Source: Pseudomonas yamanorum
GTDB lineage: Bacteria; Pseudomonadota; Gammaproteobacteria; Pseudomonadales; Pseudomonadaceae
Direction: 5' to 3'
Assembly: GCF_900105735.1 (NCBI RefSeq)
Contig: NZ_LT629793.1
Span: 310,001 to 374,000, forward strand
Length of the DNA stretch: 64,000 nt
In this document: piece after piece, positions 44,178-52,727 of the stretch
How positions within the stretch are numbered: position 1 is the stretch's first letter
How the letters are laid out: every line of letters begins with the position of its first letter
The notes under the pieces: model-generated
Databases searched by the model: none
Seen by the model: the letters and a program-made list of their open reading frames with translations, nothing else
Told to the model about the DNA's origin: nothing
Translations under genes and position numbers: made by a program

Positions 44178-44834
44178 ATGAACGCCACACCCACCGACGA
44201 CAGCCAGGCATCCACCGGGGACCGCATCCTGTTCCTGCTCAAGACCCGTGGCCCACTGAAAACCACGGACCTGGCTGCGCTGCTGGACATCACCTCCGAA
44301 GCCGCCCGCCAGCAAATCCAGAAGTTGCAGGTCGCGGAGTTGATCGTCGGCGTATCAGCCCCCATCTCGGGTGCCGGCCGGCCATCGTTGAAGTGGACCC
44401 TGACCGAAACCGCCCAAAGCAAATTCCCCGATTCCCACAGCGTGCTGACGTTGCACCTGATCGAGTCCATCGAAGGGATTTTTGGCAGCGAAGGCGTGGA
44501 AAAAGTCATCGCCAGCATGGAGGCGACCGCCAAGCATGAATACATCCAGGCTTGCTCCGTCGCACCCAGCTTGCGGGAGAAAGTCGAGATCCTGGTGCAG
44601 ATTCGCGAGCGCGCCGGGTACATGGCGCAGATGGAGCCGCTGAACGATGGCTGGCTACTGGTGGAAAACCACTGCCCGATCTGCGTGGCCGCCCGCAAAT
44701 GCCAGGGGTTCTGCCGTTCGGAACTGCAGATCTTCCAGGCAGCCCTGGGCGATGAGAATGTGGTGGAGCGGCGCGAGCATTTGATTTCCGGGGACCGGCG
44801 CTGCGCCTACAGTATCCAGCCCCGCCGCCTGTAA
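44178..44834 (+). CDS. SufR-like winged-helix regulator with a cysteine-rich C-terminal site
   Basis: A 218-residue regulator of COG2345 type. The N-terminal winged helix shows LKTRGPLKTTDLAALLDITS and EAARQQIQKLQVAELIVGVS. The C-terminal cysteines are Cys166, Cys169, Cys175 and Cys179 in NHCPICVAARKCQGFC, with Cys209 in GDRRCAYSI, suitable for an iron-sulphur or other metal site. This matches the SufR/Fe-S cluster regulators rather than a simple DeoR protein. It is divergent from the DUF1016 gene (181 bp apart). The target genes are unknown. Confidence 0.85.
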   Translation: MNATPTDDSQASTGDRILFLLKTRGPLKTTDLAALLDITSEAARQQIQKLQVAELIVGVSAPISGAGRPSLKWTLTETAQSKFPDSHSVLTLHLIESIEGIFGSEGVEKVIASMEATAKHEYIQACSVAPSLREKVEILVQIRERAGYMAQMEPLNDGWLLVENHCPICVAARKCQGFCRSELQIFQAALGDENVVERREHLISGDRRCAYSIQPRRL

Positions 44835-44838
44835 GAAA

Positions 44839-44941
44839 GAGGCTGTGATGGGCTGCGCAACCATCGCAAGCCCTTACCGCAGTGTCCCGGATACACCAGC
44901 GCTTCAGGATTCACGACCGCTGCGCAGTCCATCGCAGCCTC
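44839..44941. repeat. Imperfect palindrome (REP-like)
   Basis: The arms 44839-44857 (gaggctgtgatgggctgcg) and 44923-44941 match as reverse complements at 17 of 19. It lies just after the SufR-like gene in a 312-bp gap that otherwise holds no recognisable gene; the rest (44942-45146) is AT-rich toward 45060-45135. Confidence 0.55.
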
Positions 44942-45146
44942 TGCCTCACGCCGTACTCAAGCCCATTGCAGGTTGAACGAAGCAGTCGCGGGAACGCACG
45001 GCATGCTTCAACAAAGGCGTGTCGATGGACAGATTCTGGTGCAGTGGCGCAATGCCCATCAACCATATAACCAAGTAAGATCTTGGATAATACGTTGAGC
45101 GCTTTGAATTACACAAGCCATTACTTTTTACGGTGCCGTAAACAGC

Positions 45147-46163
45147 CTAAACCCTGACCCCCAGCATGCCGCTGGTAATGATGATCGTGACTATGGCGCC
45201 CATGCCAATCACCAGCCAGGTCAACAGCGAACTGCGTGACTCGCTGACATTGTGATTACGCAATACACCTCGCAAACCACAACCCAGATGCCCAATCAAC
45301 AGGAACACCGCCAGCGAGTAATGCGGCAGCAGCCGAATGCTCCATGGATCCGCTAATAACCCTACGGGCTCGGCCACGGCCCAGGCGTAATCGGTGTCGG
45401 TGCCGAAGTAACGCGCCAGGGTAAATACCGAGTTGATATGGGACGCGATAAACAGCGAGAGATAGGCGCCGGAGGCGGTCTGTAACGCGTCCAGCAGGTC
45501 GGCACGCGTGACGGTCTTCGGGCGAATCAACACCAGCCCGCTGAGAATCTGGAAGAAAAACGTGACAATGATCACCGGCTCCAGCCAGCCATTGCGATAC
45601 ACCCGTCGCAGCACGTCCATCACCGACTTATGCACATCGGTACCCAGTACACCCAGCAGATGGTTGAACAGGTGCGGCGCGAGAAACACCAACAGGATCG
45701 CCACCGAGGCGATGCCGTGGGCGACACGCAGCTTGATATAGGTCTTGTCCGAGGTCACCAGGCTGATGCTCGGCCCCGTTGAAGAGACCATGGCAAAAAA
45801 GCCCGCCAGCGCCAGCCACAGCCCGCTCCATACCGCGATGTCGTGGCCCTCGATTTTCATCAGGTACAGCAAGACGCCCATCAGCGTGTACGCAGGAGGC
45901 GCAGCCACCGCCAGGCACGACAAGCGGCGCGCGAGGACCAGGCGTGCGCTCATGACCGGTTGAACACCGGTGACATACACACAGGCAAACGCCAACAGCG
46001 GCACGGCATAGGCACTCAGGATCAGCGCCAGGGCGACCGGGGTGCCGGCGCCTGCCACATGCGCCTGGTTACTCCACGCCAGCGCCCACGGATAGTACAG
46101 CGCCGCGGCGAACGGCAGCAGCCACAGCCATTCCAGCCAGGTTTTGATAGCTTTGCTTAACAT
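45147..46163 (-). CDS. Multi-pass membrane protein, possibly cytochrome-b-like
   Basis: A 338-residue integral membrane protein with about eight hydrophobic segments. Several His residues lie at membrane edges: RVAHGIASVAILLVFLAPHL and HYSLAVFLLIGHLGCGLRG. The second of these resembles the haem-ligand region of succinate-dehydrogenase/fumarate-reductase cytochrome b (H-x3-G-x-R-H), so a b-type haem is possible, but I cannot assign a family. The ATG at 46163 begins MLSKAIKTWLEWLW; the upstream extension is unlikely. It lies 93 bp downstream of the LysR gene 46257-47162 on the same strand. Confidence 0.65.
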   Translation of the reverse strand: MLSKAIKTWLEWLWLLPFAAALYYPWALAWSNQAHVAGAGTPVALALILSAYAVPLLAFACVYVTGVQPVMSARLVLARRLSCLAVAAPPAYTLMGVLLYLMKIEGHDIAVWSGLWLALAGFFAMVSSTGPSISLVTSDKTYIKLRVAHGIASVAILLVFLAPHLFNHLLGVLGTDVHKSVMDVLRRVYRNGWLEPVIIVTFFFQILSGLVLIRPKTVTRADLLDALQTASGAYLSLFIASHINSVFTLARYFGTDTDYAWAVAEPVGLLADPWSIRLLPHYSLAVFLLIGHLGCGLRGVLRNHNVSESRSSLLTWLVIGMGAIVTIIITSGMLGVRV

Positions 46164-46256
46164 ATTGATTTTCCGGTGATAAATATCACCCGGATAGTGC
46201 CCAGCCGTCGCCACCCGCGACAATTAGGCACCCTGGCAAAAGCCTTTACCCAATGG

Positions 46257-47162
46257 TCATGCCTTAAAGGCCTGCACCATGTAGTTCACAAACAATTTCA
46301 CCCTCAGCGGCGTTTTGTCTCGCTGGCGATAACAGATGTAATGCCCCCTGCCCCGCGCCTGCGCCATATAGCCTGGTAGCAAGACAACCAGGCGCTGTTG
46401 TGCGATCCAGTGCTGCGCCTGATAACCGGCGAGCTGCGCCACCCCACCACCGGCCACAGCCGCCAGCGCCACCAGTTCAGGGTCATTGAACAACTGGCTG
46501 TATGGCAATGGCAGCCGCACGAACTGCCCGTCGACTTCAAACTCCCACACATGCGGCTTGCCCGACTGCGCCAGGCGAAAGGCGATAGTCTTGTGCGCCG
46601 CCAGGTCTTCCAGGGTCTGCGGGTAGCCGGCTACGTGCAGGTACTCAGGCGCGGCGCAGGTGACAAAACTCATCGGCGCCAGTTGCCTGGCAATCACATC
46701 GGCGTCCTCCAGCCGCCCGTTGCGAATCGCGACATCCACGCGACCTTCGGCGAAATCCACATGGCGATCATTCAGATCAAATTCGAGGGTGATGTCCGGG
46801 TGAGCCTTACAGAACCCAGGCAACAGCGGCGCAATGCACTTGCGCCCAAAGCCCACCGTGGAACTCACACGAACCACACCAGAAGGCGACTGGGTGGATT
46901 GCTTGAGTGCCTCGGTAGCGCGCAACAGATGCTCGACACTGGGCAGGCACTCTTGAAAAAACCGTCGCCCTTCCTGCGTGACCGCCACGCTGTGGGTCGT
47001 GCGCTCCAGCAGCTTGATCGCCAGTTGGGTTTCCAGGCGGGTAATGCTGCGACTCACCGAAGGCACTGAAATGCCCAGATCGCGGGCCGCCTCGCTGAAG
47101 CTTTCGCTGGCCGCGACTTTCATGAAGGCGATGACGCCGGCGAAGTTTTTTCCGATGGACAT
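46257..47162 (-). CDS. LysR-family transcriptional regulator
   Basis: A 301-residue LTTR. HTH: FMKVAASESFSEAARDLGIS and VPSVSRSITRLETQLAIKLL, followed by ERTTHSVAVTQEGR. The effector domain has GVVRVSSTVGFGRKCIAPLL and RVDVAIRNGRLEDADVIARQ. AAGGAA precedes the ATG at 47162. It is adjacent on the same strand to the alcohol dehydrogenase-like gene upstream in the window order (47358-48380), so the target is not obvious. Confidence 0.92.
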   Translation of the reverse strand: MSIGKNFAGVIAFMKVAASESFSEAARDLGISVPSVSRSITRLETQLAIKLLERTTHSVAVTQEGRRFFQECLPSVEHLLRATEALKQSTQSPSGVVRVSSTVGFGRKCIAPLLPGFCKAHPDITLEFDLNDRHVDFAEGRVDVAIRNGRLEDADVIARQLAPMSFVTCAAPEYLHVAGYPQTLEDLAAHKTIAFRLAQSGKPHVWEFEVDGQFVRLPLPYSQLFNDPELVALAAVAGGGVAQLAGYQAQHWIAQQRLVVLLPGYMAQARGRGHYICYRQRDKTPLRVKLFVNYMVQAFKA

Positions 47163-47277
47163 CGGTGGGTTCCTTAACGAAGACATGCACTTCAAAAGCC
47201 TCGACAGTACCCAATCGGAAAGCTAAATGCCGTAGCCAATCAAGCGGTTTACCACTAGTCCACGCCCGCAGACCCGA

Positions 47278-47361
47278 TTAATGCGCAGAGCAGAGATCTG
47301 CAGGCAATACCTGGGCGCCCCCGAACGCCAGGGTGCACAGACCAAGAATGATGTAGATCAC
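47278..47361 (-). pseudogene. Possible 27-codon gene remnant coupled to the dehydrogenase
   Basis: A GTG at 47361 overlaps the stop of the dehydrogenase (GTGA) and opens a 27-codon frame translating to a hydrophobic helix (VIYIILGLCTLAFGGAQVL) then a short tail. It reads like the first or last helix of a membrane protein such as a transporter, cut short. It could be a remnant or an accidental frame; nothing else in the gap (47162-47358) looks coding. Confidence 0.25.
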
Positions 47362-48380
47362 CGCGCGACCTCGATCACGATCTTGCCGAAGGCACCGCGC
47401 CGAAGATGAGCAAAGGCTTCGGGGACTTGCTCAAAGCCGTAGGTGTGATCAATCATCGGCTCGATGCCATGGCGGTCGATCATCGCAATCAGGTCTTCCA
47501 GGGCCCGGCGCGGCCCGACTGCGACGCCGGTGATGGACGCCCGCTTGGCGAGCAGCGCCATGACCGTCGCGCTCAGTTGATCACTCTCCAGCAAGCCGAT
47601 CACCGAGATACGCCCGCCATTGGCCACCGCTTGCAGGGACCGCGTGAGGTTGTCTCCACCGGCCATTTCAAGGATATGTTCGGCGCCTCGCCCACCCGTC
47701 AGTTCTTGCACTGCGGTGTGCCACTCCGGCACCCGGCTGCGGTTGATGCCATGGGTGGCACCCAGCTCGATGGCGCGCGCGATCTTTTCATCGCTGATGC
47801 TGGTGATGATCACGTGGGCGCCATTGGCCGCCGCCAATTGCACGGCAAACAACGAGACGCCCCCGGTGCCCTGCACCACCACAGTGTGGCCGGCGTGCAG
47901 GTGGCCCAGTTCGAACAGTGCCATCCAGGCGGTCAGGGCGGCCACCGGCAAGGTGCTGGCCTGCCCCGCCGTAAGGCTGAGCGGCGCCTGCACACACCAT
48001 TCGGCAGGCGTTGCCACGTACTCGGCGAGCATCCCGGGGATGGGGCCACCCTGAGACGGTGCCTGGCTCCAGGAGAAAGGGGCACCGTCGATCCAGCCAG
48101 CAAAAAACGCCGACAGCACCTTGTCGCCAACCTTGAAGCGCGTGACGCCCTCGCCCACCGCGACCACCGTGCCCGCCATGTCGGAGGCCGGCGTGAATGG
48201 GAATGTGAGGTCGGCGCCCATGCCGTTGTCGACCACTTCGCCGTCGCGGTAATTGAGCGAGACGGCCTCGACGCGCACCAGTACCTCCACCGCCTTCGCG
48301 GTGGGGCGCGGCACGTCGGCAAGGCGCAGTGTGTGCAGTCCCAGTGCGGGTATTTCCCAGCGCTTCATGGTGTCGGTCAT
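47358..48380 (-). CDS. Zinc-less quinone/alcohol dehydrogenase-like oxidoreductase (MDR)
   Basis: A 340-residue medium-chain dehydrogenase. The GroES-like N-terminus contains LVRVEAVSLNYRDGEVVDNG and PASDMAGTVVAVGEGVTRFK; the nucleotide motif is VVVQGTGGVSLFAVQLAAAN. The structural-zinc Cys cluster is absent, placing it in the quinone-reductase/MDR group rather than classical ADH. GAGG precedes the ATG at 48380. It is divergent from a LysR regulator (48530), the usual layout for such genes. The substrate is unknown. Confidence 0.9.
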   Translation of the reverse strand: MTDTMKRWEIPALGLHTLRLADVPRPTAKAVEVLVRVEAVSLNYRDGEVVDNGMGADLTFPFTPASDMAGTVVAVGEGVTRFKVGDKVLSAFFAGWIDGAPFSWSQAPSQGGPIPGMLAEYVATPAEWCVQAPLSLTAGQASTLPVAALTAWMALFELGHLHAGHTVVVQGTGGVSLFAVQLAAANGAHVIITSISDEKIARAIELGATHGINRSRVPEWHTAVQELTGGRGAEHILEMAGGDNLTRSLQAVANGGRISVIGLLESDQLSATVMALLAKRASITGVAVGPRRALEDLIAMIDRHGIEPMIDHTYGFEQVPEAFAHLRRGAFGKIVIEVAR

Positions 48381-48529
48381 CGTGGTATTCCTCGTGAATG
48401 GGCTATGCCACAAGGATATGAGCCTTGCTTAACGGGATTAAGGGGGCGCCACCTCCATTGTCTGCGGAGCTTTTGTTCCGTAATCCGGATAAGGTGTCCA
48501 GGCGCCCCTTCAGCCAAACCGGAGCCTCG

Positions 48530-49456
48530 ATGGACAGCCTCAACACCCTGAATGTTTTTGTGCAGGTCGCCGAAACCCGCAGTTTTGTCGCCGCCGGGCG
48601 CGTGCTGGGCGTAACGGCCTCGGCGGTCGGCAAGAGCGTGGTGCGCCTGGAGGAGCGCCTGGGTGTGCGCCTGTTTAACCGCAGCACCCGCAGCGTCACG
48701 CTGACTGCCGAGGGCGAGCTGTTCCTGGAGCGCAGCCGGCGCATCCTGATGGAGATCGACGAGGCCGAAGCCGAGCTTTCGCAAACCGTGTCGGCGCCTC
48801 GTGGCCGGCTCAAGGTCAGCCTTCCGCTGGTGGGCCATCCGTTCTTGCAGGTGCTCGCGCAATTCAAGAAAGCCTACCCCGAGGTGGAACTGGACCTGAG
48901 CTTTACCGACCGCCGCGTGGACGTGGTGGAAGAAGGTTACGACGCCGTGCTGCGCAGCGGTGAAGCGCCCGACTCGCGCCTCACATCGCGCCTGATCGGC
49001 GGCTATCGGATGCTGCTGGTGGCGTCACCGGCTTACCTCGCCGAGCGCGGCACGCCGCAACGGCCGGAAGACCTGGCCCAGCATGCATGCATCAAGTTCC
49101 GCTACCCCAACACAGGCAAAATGCAGCGCTGGCCCCTGCGCCAGGACGGAGTGGAAGCTGATTTCCCACTGCCGGCCGCGATGGTCTGCAACAACCTGGA
49201 AGCGCGCATCTGCTTTGCCGTGCAAGGTATCGGCATCGCCTACCTGGCGGATTTCGCCATTCGTGAATGGCTCGACAGCGGACAATTGGTGCCGGTGCTG
49301 GAGGCGTGTTCGGAAGCAGAGAACTTCCGGATCATGTGGCCTTCGGGCCGGCATCCAACACCCAAGCTGCGGGTGTTTATCGACTACCTGCATGCGCACT
49401 TGTTTCCCGAGAATGGGCCTGCGAGCAAACGTGCAGACTGCCGGCCCACGTCTTGA
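48530..49456 (+). CDS. LysR-family transcriptional regulator
   Basis: A 308-residue LTTR beginning MDSLNTLNVFVQVAETRSFV with HTH AAGRVLGVTASAVGKSVVRL and LFNRSTRSVTLTAEGE. The effector part carries GRLKVSLPLVGHPFLQVLAQ and EGYDAVLRSGEAPDSRLTSR. GGAG sits just upstream of the ATG at 48530; the longer frame from 48425 would overlap the promoter region. It is divergent from the oxidoreductase at 47358-48380 (149 bp) and probably controls it. Confidence 0.92.
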   Translation: MDSLNTLNVFVQVAETRSFVAAGRVLGVTASAVGKSVVRLEERLGVRLFNRSTRSVTLTAEGELFLERSRRILMEIDEAEAELSQTVSAPRGRLKVSLPLVGHPFLQVLAQFKKAYPEVELDLSFTDRRVDVVEEGYDAVLRSGEAPDSRLTSRLIGGYRMLLVASPAYLAERGTPQRPEDLAQHACIKFRYPNTGKMQRWPLRQDGVEADFPLPAAMVCNNLEARICFAVQGIGIAYLADFAIREWLDSGQLVPVLEACSEAENFRIMWPSGRHPTPKLRVFIDYLHAHLFPENGPASKRADCRPTS

Positions 49457-49861
49457 TCACAGCGCCTGATCAGCATCGAACTGCTCCCGGGCACGCCTGA
49501 ATCCGTCGGCGTTTTCCACCACCCACGTCCACAACGGAATCATGTGCACCAGCAGCTGTTTGCCCAGCTCCGACAGCTGGTATTCGACCTTGGGCGGCAC
49601 CTCCTGAAAGTCGTGGCGCAACACCAGGCCATCGCGCTCCAGCTGGCGCAAGGTCCGCGTGAGCATGCGCTGGGTGACGCCCTCCATGCGCCGGCCGATC
49701 TCGGCATGGCGCAGTCGCCCGTTAACGCCCAACAGGTGCACGATGCCCAACGACCAGCGGTTACCCGCATGGGTCAGCACCTGGCGCTTGAGCCCGTCTT
49801 CATCGGCGCTAAGGGCTTCGCAGGCGGCTTGTGAGCGCCTGATGATCTCGTCGTTGTCCAC
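49457..49861 (-). CDS. HxlR-family transcriptional regulator
   Basis: A 134-residue winged-helix regulator: NRWSLGIVHLLGVNGRLRHA, EIGRRMEGVTQRMLTRTLRQ and LERDGLVLRHDFQEVPPKVE, which is the HxlR pattern of strand-turn-strand before the wing. It responds to redox or quinone signals in characterised members. It is divergent from the NmrA-like gene (90 bp), its probable target, and convergent with the LysR gene (stop codons abut). Confidence 0.92.
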   Translation of the reverse strand: MDNDEIIRRSQAACEALSADEDGLKRQVLTHAGNRWSLGIVHLLGVNGRLRHAEIGRRMEGVTQRMLTRTLRQLERDGLVLRHDFQEVPPKVEYQLSELGKQLLVHMIPLWTWVVENADGFRRAREQFDADQAL

Positions 49862-49951
49862 CTTCTACTCCCGGTATCACTGGTGTGCCTTCTTATGCCC
49901 CGTCGGCAATTCTGCAAGCATGGCATGACTTTCAATCGAACCGAGAACCCT

Positions 49952-50881
49952 ATGACTGCTTCGATCCTTGTACTGGGCGCCGGCGAACTGGGCCTGGCGG
50001 TACTGCGCCAACTGGCACGCCTGGCTGCACCGCAAAATGTGCCTGTGACGGTGTTGCTGCGCCCCGCCACACTGAACTCCCTCGACCCCGCCAAACAGCA
50101 GGAAATCACCGAACTGCGCGCCCTGGGCATTGAGCTGCTGGCCGGTGACCTGGCCAACGGCTCCGAGGCCGAACTGGCAACGGTGTTCGCCAACTATCAC
50201 ACCGTGATCAGTTGCATCGGCTTTGCCGCAGGCCCGGGCACCCAGCGCAAGCTGACCCACGCGGTCATCGCAGGTGGCGTGAAGCGTTATGTACCGTGGC
50301 AGTTCGGTGTGGATTACGACGTGATCGGCCGTGGCTCGGCCCAGGACCTGTGGGACGAACAGCTTGATGTGCGCGACTTGCTGCGTGACCAACAGGGCAC
50401 GCAATGGGTGATCGTCTCCACCGGGATGTTCACCAGTTTTCTGTTCGAGCCGTCCTTCGGCGTTGTCGACCTGGCACAAAACACCGTGCGCGCACTGGGG
50501 GATTGGGACACTGCCGTCACCGTCACCACGCCTGAGGACATCGGCCTGCTGACGGCGCGCATCCTGTTCAGCGAACCGCCGATCGTCAACCGAGTGGTGT
50601 ACACCGCAGGCGACACCCTGACCTACGGCGAGCTGGCAGAGACCGTGGATGCGCAACTGGGGCTCACCCTCAAACGCGAACGCTGGTCGGTGACGTACCT
50701 GGAAGCGGAACTGGCCGCTGCACCCGAGGACAATCTGCTGAAATACCGGGTGGCCTTCGCCCAAGGCCACGGCGTGGCCTGGGACCCCGCCGTCACCTTC
50801 AATGCCCAACAGCAGATCGCCGTCACCAGCGTTGCCCAATGGATCGAGCAGAACCTCAAGGCACCGGCAACCACCCGCTGA
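49952..50881 (+). CDS. NmrA-like NAD(P)-binding protein
   Basis: A 309-residue Rossmann protein of the NmrA/isoflavone-reductase family. ILVLGAGELGLAVLRQLARL is the nucleotide-binding start; GVKRYVPWQFGVDYDVIGRG and TPEDIGLLTARILF are typical of this group, which lacks the SDR catalytic tetrad. It may act as a redox sensor or reductase. The open frame reaches 49883, but GAG before the ATG at 49952 and the motif position set the start. Its 3' end overlaps the convergent gene by 26 bp. Confidence 0.88.
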   Translation: MTASILVLGAGELGLAVLRQLARLAAPQNVPVTVLLRPATLNSLDPAKQQEITELRALGIELLAGDLANGSEAELATVFANYHTVISCIGFAAGPGTQRKLTHAVIAGGVKRYVPWQFGVDYDVIGRGSAQDLWDEQLDVRDLLRDQQGTQWVIVSTGMFTSFLFEPSFGVVDLAQNTVRALGDWDTAVTVTTPEDIGLLTARILFSEPPIVNRVVYTAGDTLTYGELAETVDAQLGLTLKRERWSVTYLEAELAAAPEDNLLKYRVAFAQGHGVAWDPAVTFNAQQQIAVTSVAQWIEQNLKAPATTR

Positions 50882-51410
50882 ACCGTCCCTGGCTATCCAG
50901 CGCGCACCAGGCGAAATCCCCGGGCAGCGGCGGCAGTTTCTGCAGCGGTACGCCGCTGCCCTGCTTCCAATCCACCACTTGCAGGGGTGAACCTTGCCAG
51001 GCCAGGACCAAGCCCCGGGCCTGGCTGGTGTCATCGCTGACCCAACGGGCTGCCGCCGCTGTCATGAACGCTTCGATGGGTTCTTCATCGATCTGCGTGC
51101 GATACACCGAACCGAGCAACCAACGACACACACTCACGTGGTAGGTCCAGTTCAGGGAGGGACGGTTGCGGTAGGCCCAGGTCATGAAACTGCGAAACAG
51201 GTTCAAACCCTCCGGCGGGTCGAGCTTGAGCAAACCGGGGCAGATGTCGAACAAGGTGTGCCAATACGGCAGCAACCGTGCATCCAGGTGGACGAAACAG
51301 CGGGCGTTACTCGGGTATTCGACAGACGGCAACAACACGTCGCCGCGGGACGGACGGCGCGACGCCTTGCTGACCAGGCGGGCAGCGCCGGAAGGCAGGA
51401 TAGAGCTCAT
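50856..51410 (-). CDS. Conserved-looking protein of unknown function
   Basis: A 184-residue protein I do not recognise. It has no signal peptide, no membrane segment and no catalytic motif I can name; noticeable stretches are FVHLDARLLPYWHTLFDICP and NLFRSFMTWAYRNRPSLNWT, with many aromatics. The frame is open to 51419, with ATGs at 51410 and 51419. It overlaps the NmrA gene end by 26 bp. Confidence 0.65.
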   Translation of the reverse strand: MSSILPSGAARLVSKASRRPSRGDVLLPSVEYPSNARCFVHLDARLLPYWHTLFDICPGLLKLDPPEGLNLFRSFMTWAYRNRPSLNWTYHVSVCRWLLGSVYRTQIDEEPIEAFMTAAAARWVSDDTSQARGLVLAWQGSPLQVVDWKQGSGVPLQKLPPLPGDFAWCALDSQGRFSGWLPVP

Positions 51411-51472
51411 GGAACGCACTCACACTCGTGACGATAGAACGCCTCCTGGTAACAGGAAGCCCAAGGCACACG

Positions 51473-51856
51473 TCAGAATGCAGGGGAAGCGCGAGGGTTG
51501 GCCGAGGGCCAGGAATACCGCGGAGGCGCCTTGTTACGCTGCTCATGGGCCGGGCGCGGCTTTTGCCCCAGGCCCAACAACCAGGCCAGGCAAAACAGGA
51601 AGACGATGCCCAGGGTCACGGCGGAGCACACCGGGCAGGCGAAGAAATTCGACCAGCTGCTGGCCGTCGGACTGCCCAGGCCGGCATCCGAGGACGGGGC
51701 CTTGGTGCCCAGGCTTGAACAGAACTGCCCGCCCAGGCCATTGAGCTCCAGGCCCATCATCTGACCATGGCCCAAACCGCAGACGAACACATTGAACAGG
51801 ACGCAAAAATACAGGGTCCAGGCAATGAGTGAACGGTCCGGGCGGGAGAGTTTCAT
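51473..51856 (-). CDS. DUF2946 protein (copper-associated)
   Basis: A 127-residue protein with an N-terminal hydrophobic segment (IAWTLYFCVLFNVFVCGLGH) followed by the CxxGH-type motif and a second membrane segment (FFACPVCSAVTLGIVFLFCL). This is the DUF2946 pattern usually found beside PCuAC chaperones and copper receptors. The likely role is copper or haem-related periplasmic metal handling. SCO1 and PCuAC genes follow on the other strand. The ATG at 51856 is preferred over the long upstream frame. Confidence 0.85.
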   Translation of the reverse strand: MKLSRPDRSLIAWTLYFCVLFNVFVCGLGHGQMMGLELNGLGGQFCSSLGTKAPSSDAGLGSPTASSWSNFFACPVCSAVTLGIVFLFCLAWLLGLGQKPRPAHEQRNKAPPRYSWPSANPRASPAF

Positions 51857-51879
51857 GGCGGCGACTTTACCATTCCCCC

Positions 51880-51986
51880 TGTAGGAGCTGTCGAGCTTTA
51901 GCGAGGCTGCGAATGGATCGCCTCGGTGCCCCTGCAAGACCGTGGCGCCTGCATCGCAGCCTCGCTCAAGCTCGACAGCTCCCACA
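51880..51986. repeat. REP-type palindrome
   Basis: Arms 51880-51912 (tgtaggagctgtcgagcttt...) and 51954-51986 are near-perfect reverse complements, with a 41-bp spacer. It is the diverged relative of the perfect palindrome at 10285-10396 and lies between the DUF2946 and SCO1 genes. Confidence 0.8.
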
Positions 51987-52121
51987 TCTGGTCTTGCGCG
52001 GCAGGGCCTGTGACAGAACGTCGCAGATTACGCCCAGAGGCCCAGGTTGTTAGAATGCCACGCTCTCCTCGCCTGATTTAACGCTTCGTGGTACCCAGGC
52101 GCTTCACAGGATGCACAGTTG

Positions 52122-52727
52122 ATGAGTACGTTATTCACCCGCCGCAAAGTCCTCTCCGGCATGGGATTGCTGGGCCTGGGCCTGCTGGCCGGCTGTGACA
52201 ACAGCCCGAAACTGAACTTCAAGTACGGCAAGGATCTGAGCGACAAGATCATGGGCCGTACCTTCAAGCTCAAGAACACAGATGGCGAAACCGTCACCTT
52301 GAGTTCCTTCCGCGGCTTGATGCCGGTGGTGTTCTTCGGCTTCACCCAGTGCCCCGCCGTATGCCCGACCACCCTGGCGCGCATGGCCCAGGCGAAAAAA
52401 CTGATGGGCCGCGACGGCAAGATCATGCAGGTGGTATTTATCACCCTCGATCCCGAACGCGACACGCCCAAGATACTCGACGCCTACGTCAAGGCCTTCG
52501 ACCCGAGTTTTGAAGCGCTGTACGGCACCCCGGAAGAAATCGCCGTGGCCGCCAAGGAATTCGGGATCTTTTATGAAAAGATCCCCGCCGGCGACAGCTA
52601 CACCCTCTCCCACACCGCCACCAGCTTTGTGTTCGACACCCGAGGCACCTTGCGCCTGGGCCTGTCTGCCTCGCTTAACGCCAAAGAGTGCGCAGAAGAC
52701 CTGCTCACCGTCATGGAGGTCTGCTAA
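52122..52727 (+). CDS. SCO1/SenC-family copper protein
   Basis: A 201-residue thioredoxin-fold lipoprotein. The signal carries GLLAGCDNS (lipobox LLAGC). The copper site is FTQCPAVCPTT (CxxxC), with the His in TLSHTATSF. SCO proteins deliver copper to the Cu-A site of cytochrome oxidase or act as periplasmic thiol reductases. The ATG at 52122 follows a TTG at 52119. Its stop overlaps the next start (TAATG), so it is coupled to PCuAC. Confidence 0.92.
   Translation: MSTLFTRRKVLSGMGLLGLGLLAGCDNSPKLNFKYGKDLSDKIMGRTFKLKNTDGETVTLSSFRGLMPVVFFGFTQCPAVCPTTLARMAQAKKLMGRDGKIMQVVFITLDPERDTPKILDAYVKAFDPSFEALYGTPEEIAVAAKEFGIFYEKIPAGDSYTLSHTATSFVFDTRGTLRLGLSASLNAKECAEDLLTVMEVC

Noticed and set aside
44942..45146. 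Region between the SufR-like gene and the membrane protein checked for a gene or RNA
   Set aside because: No open frame with a ribosome site and no tRNA-like or other recognisable structure was found.
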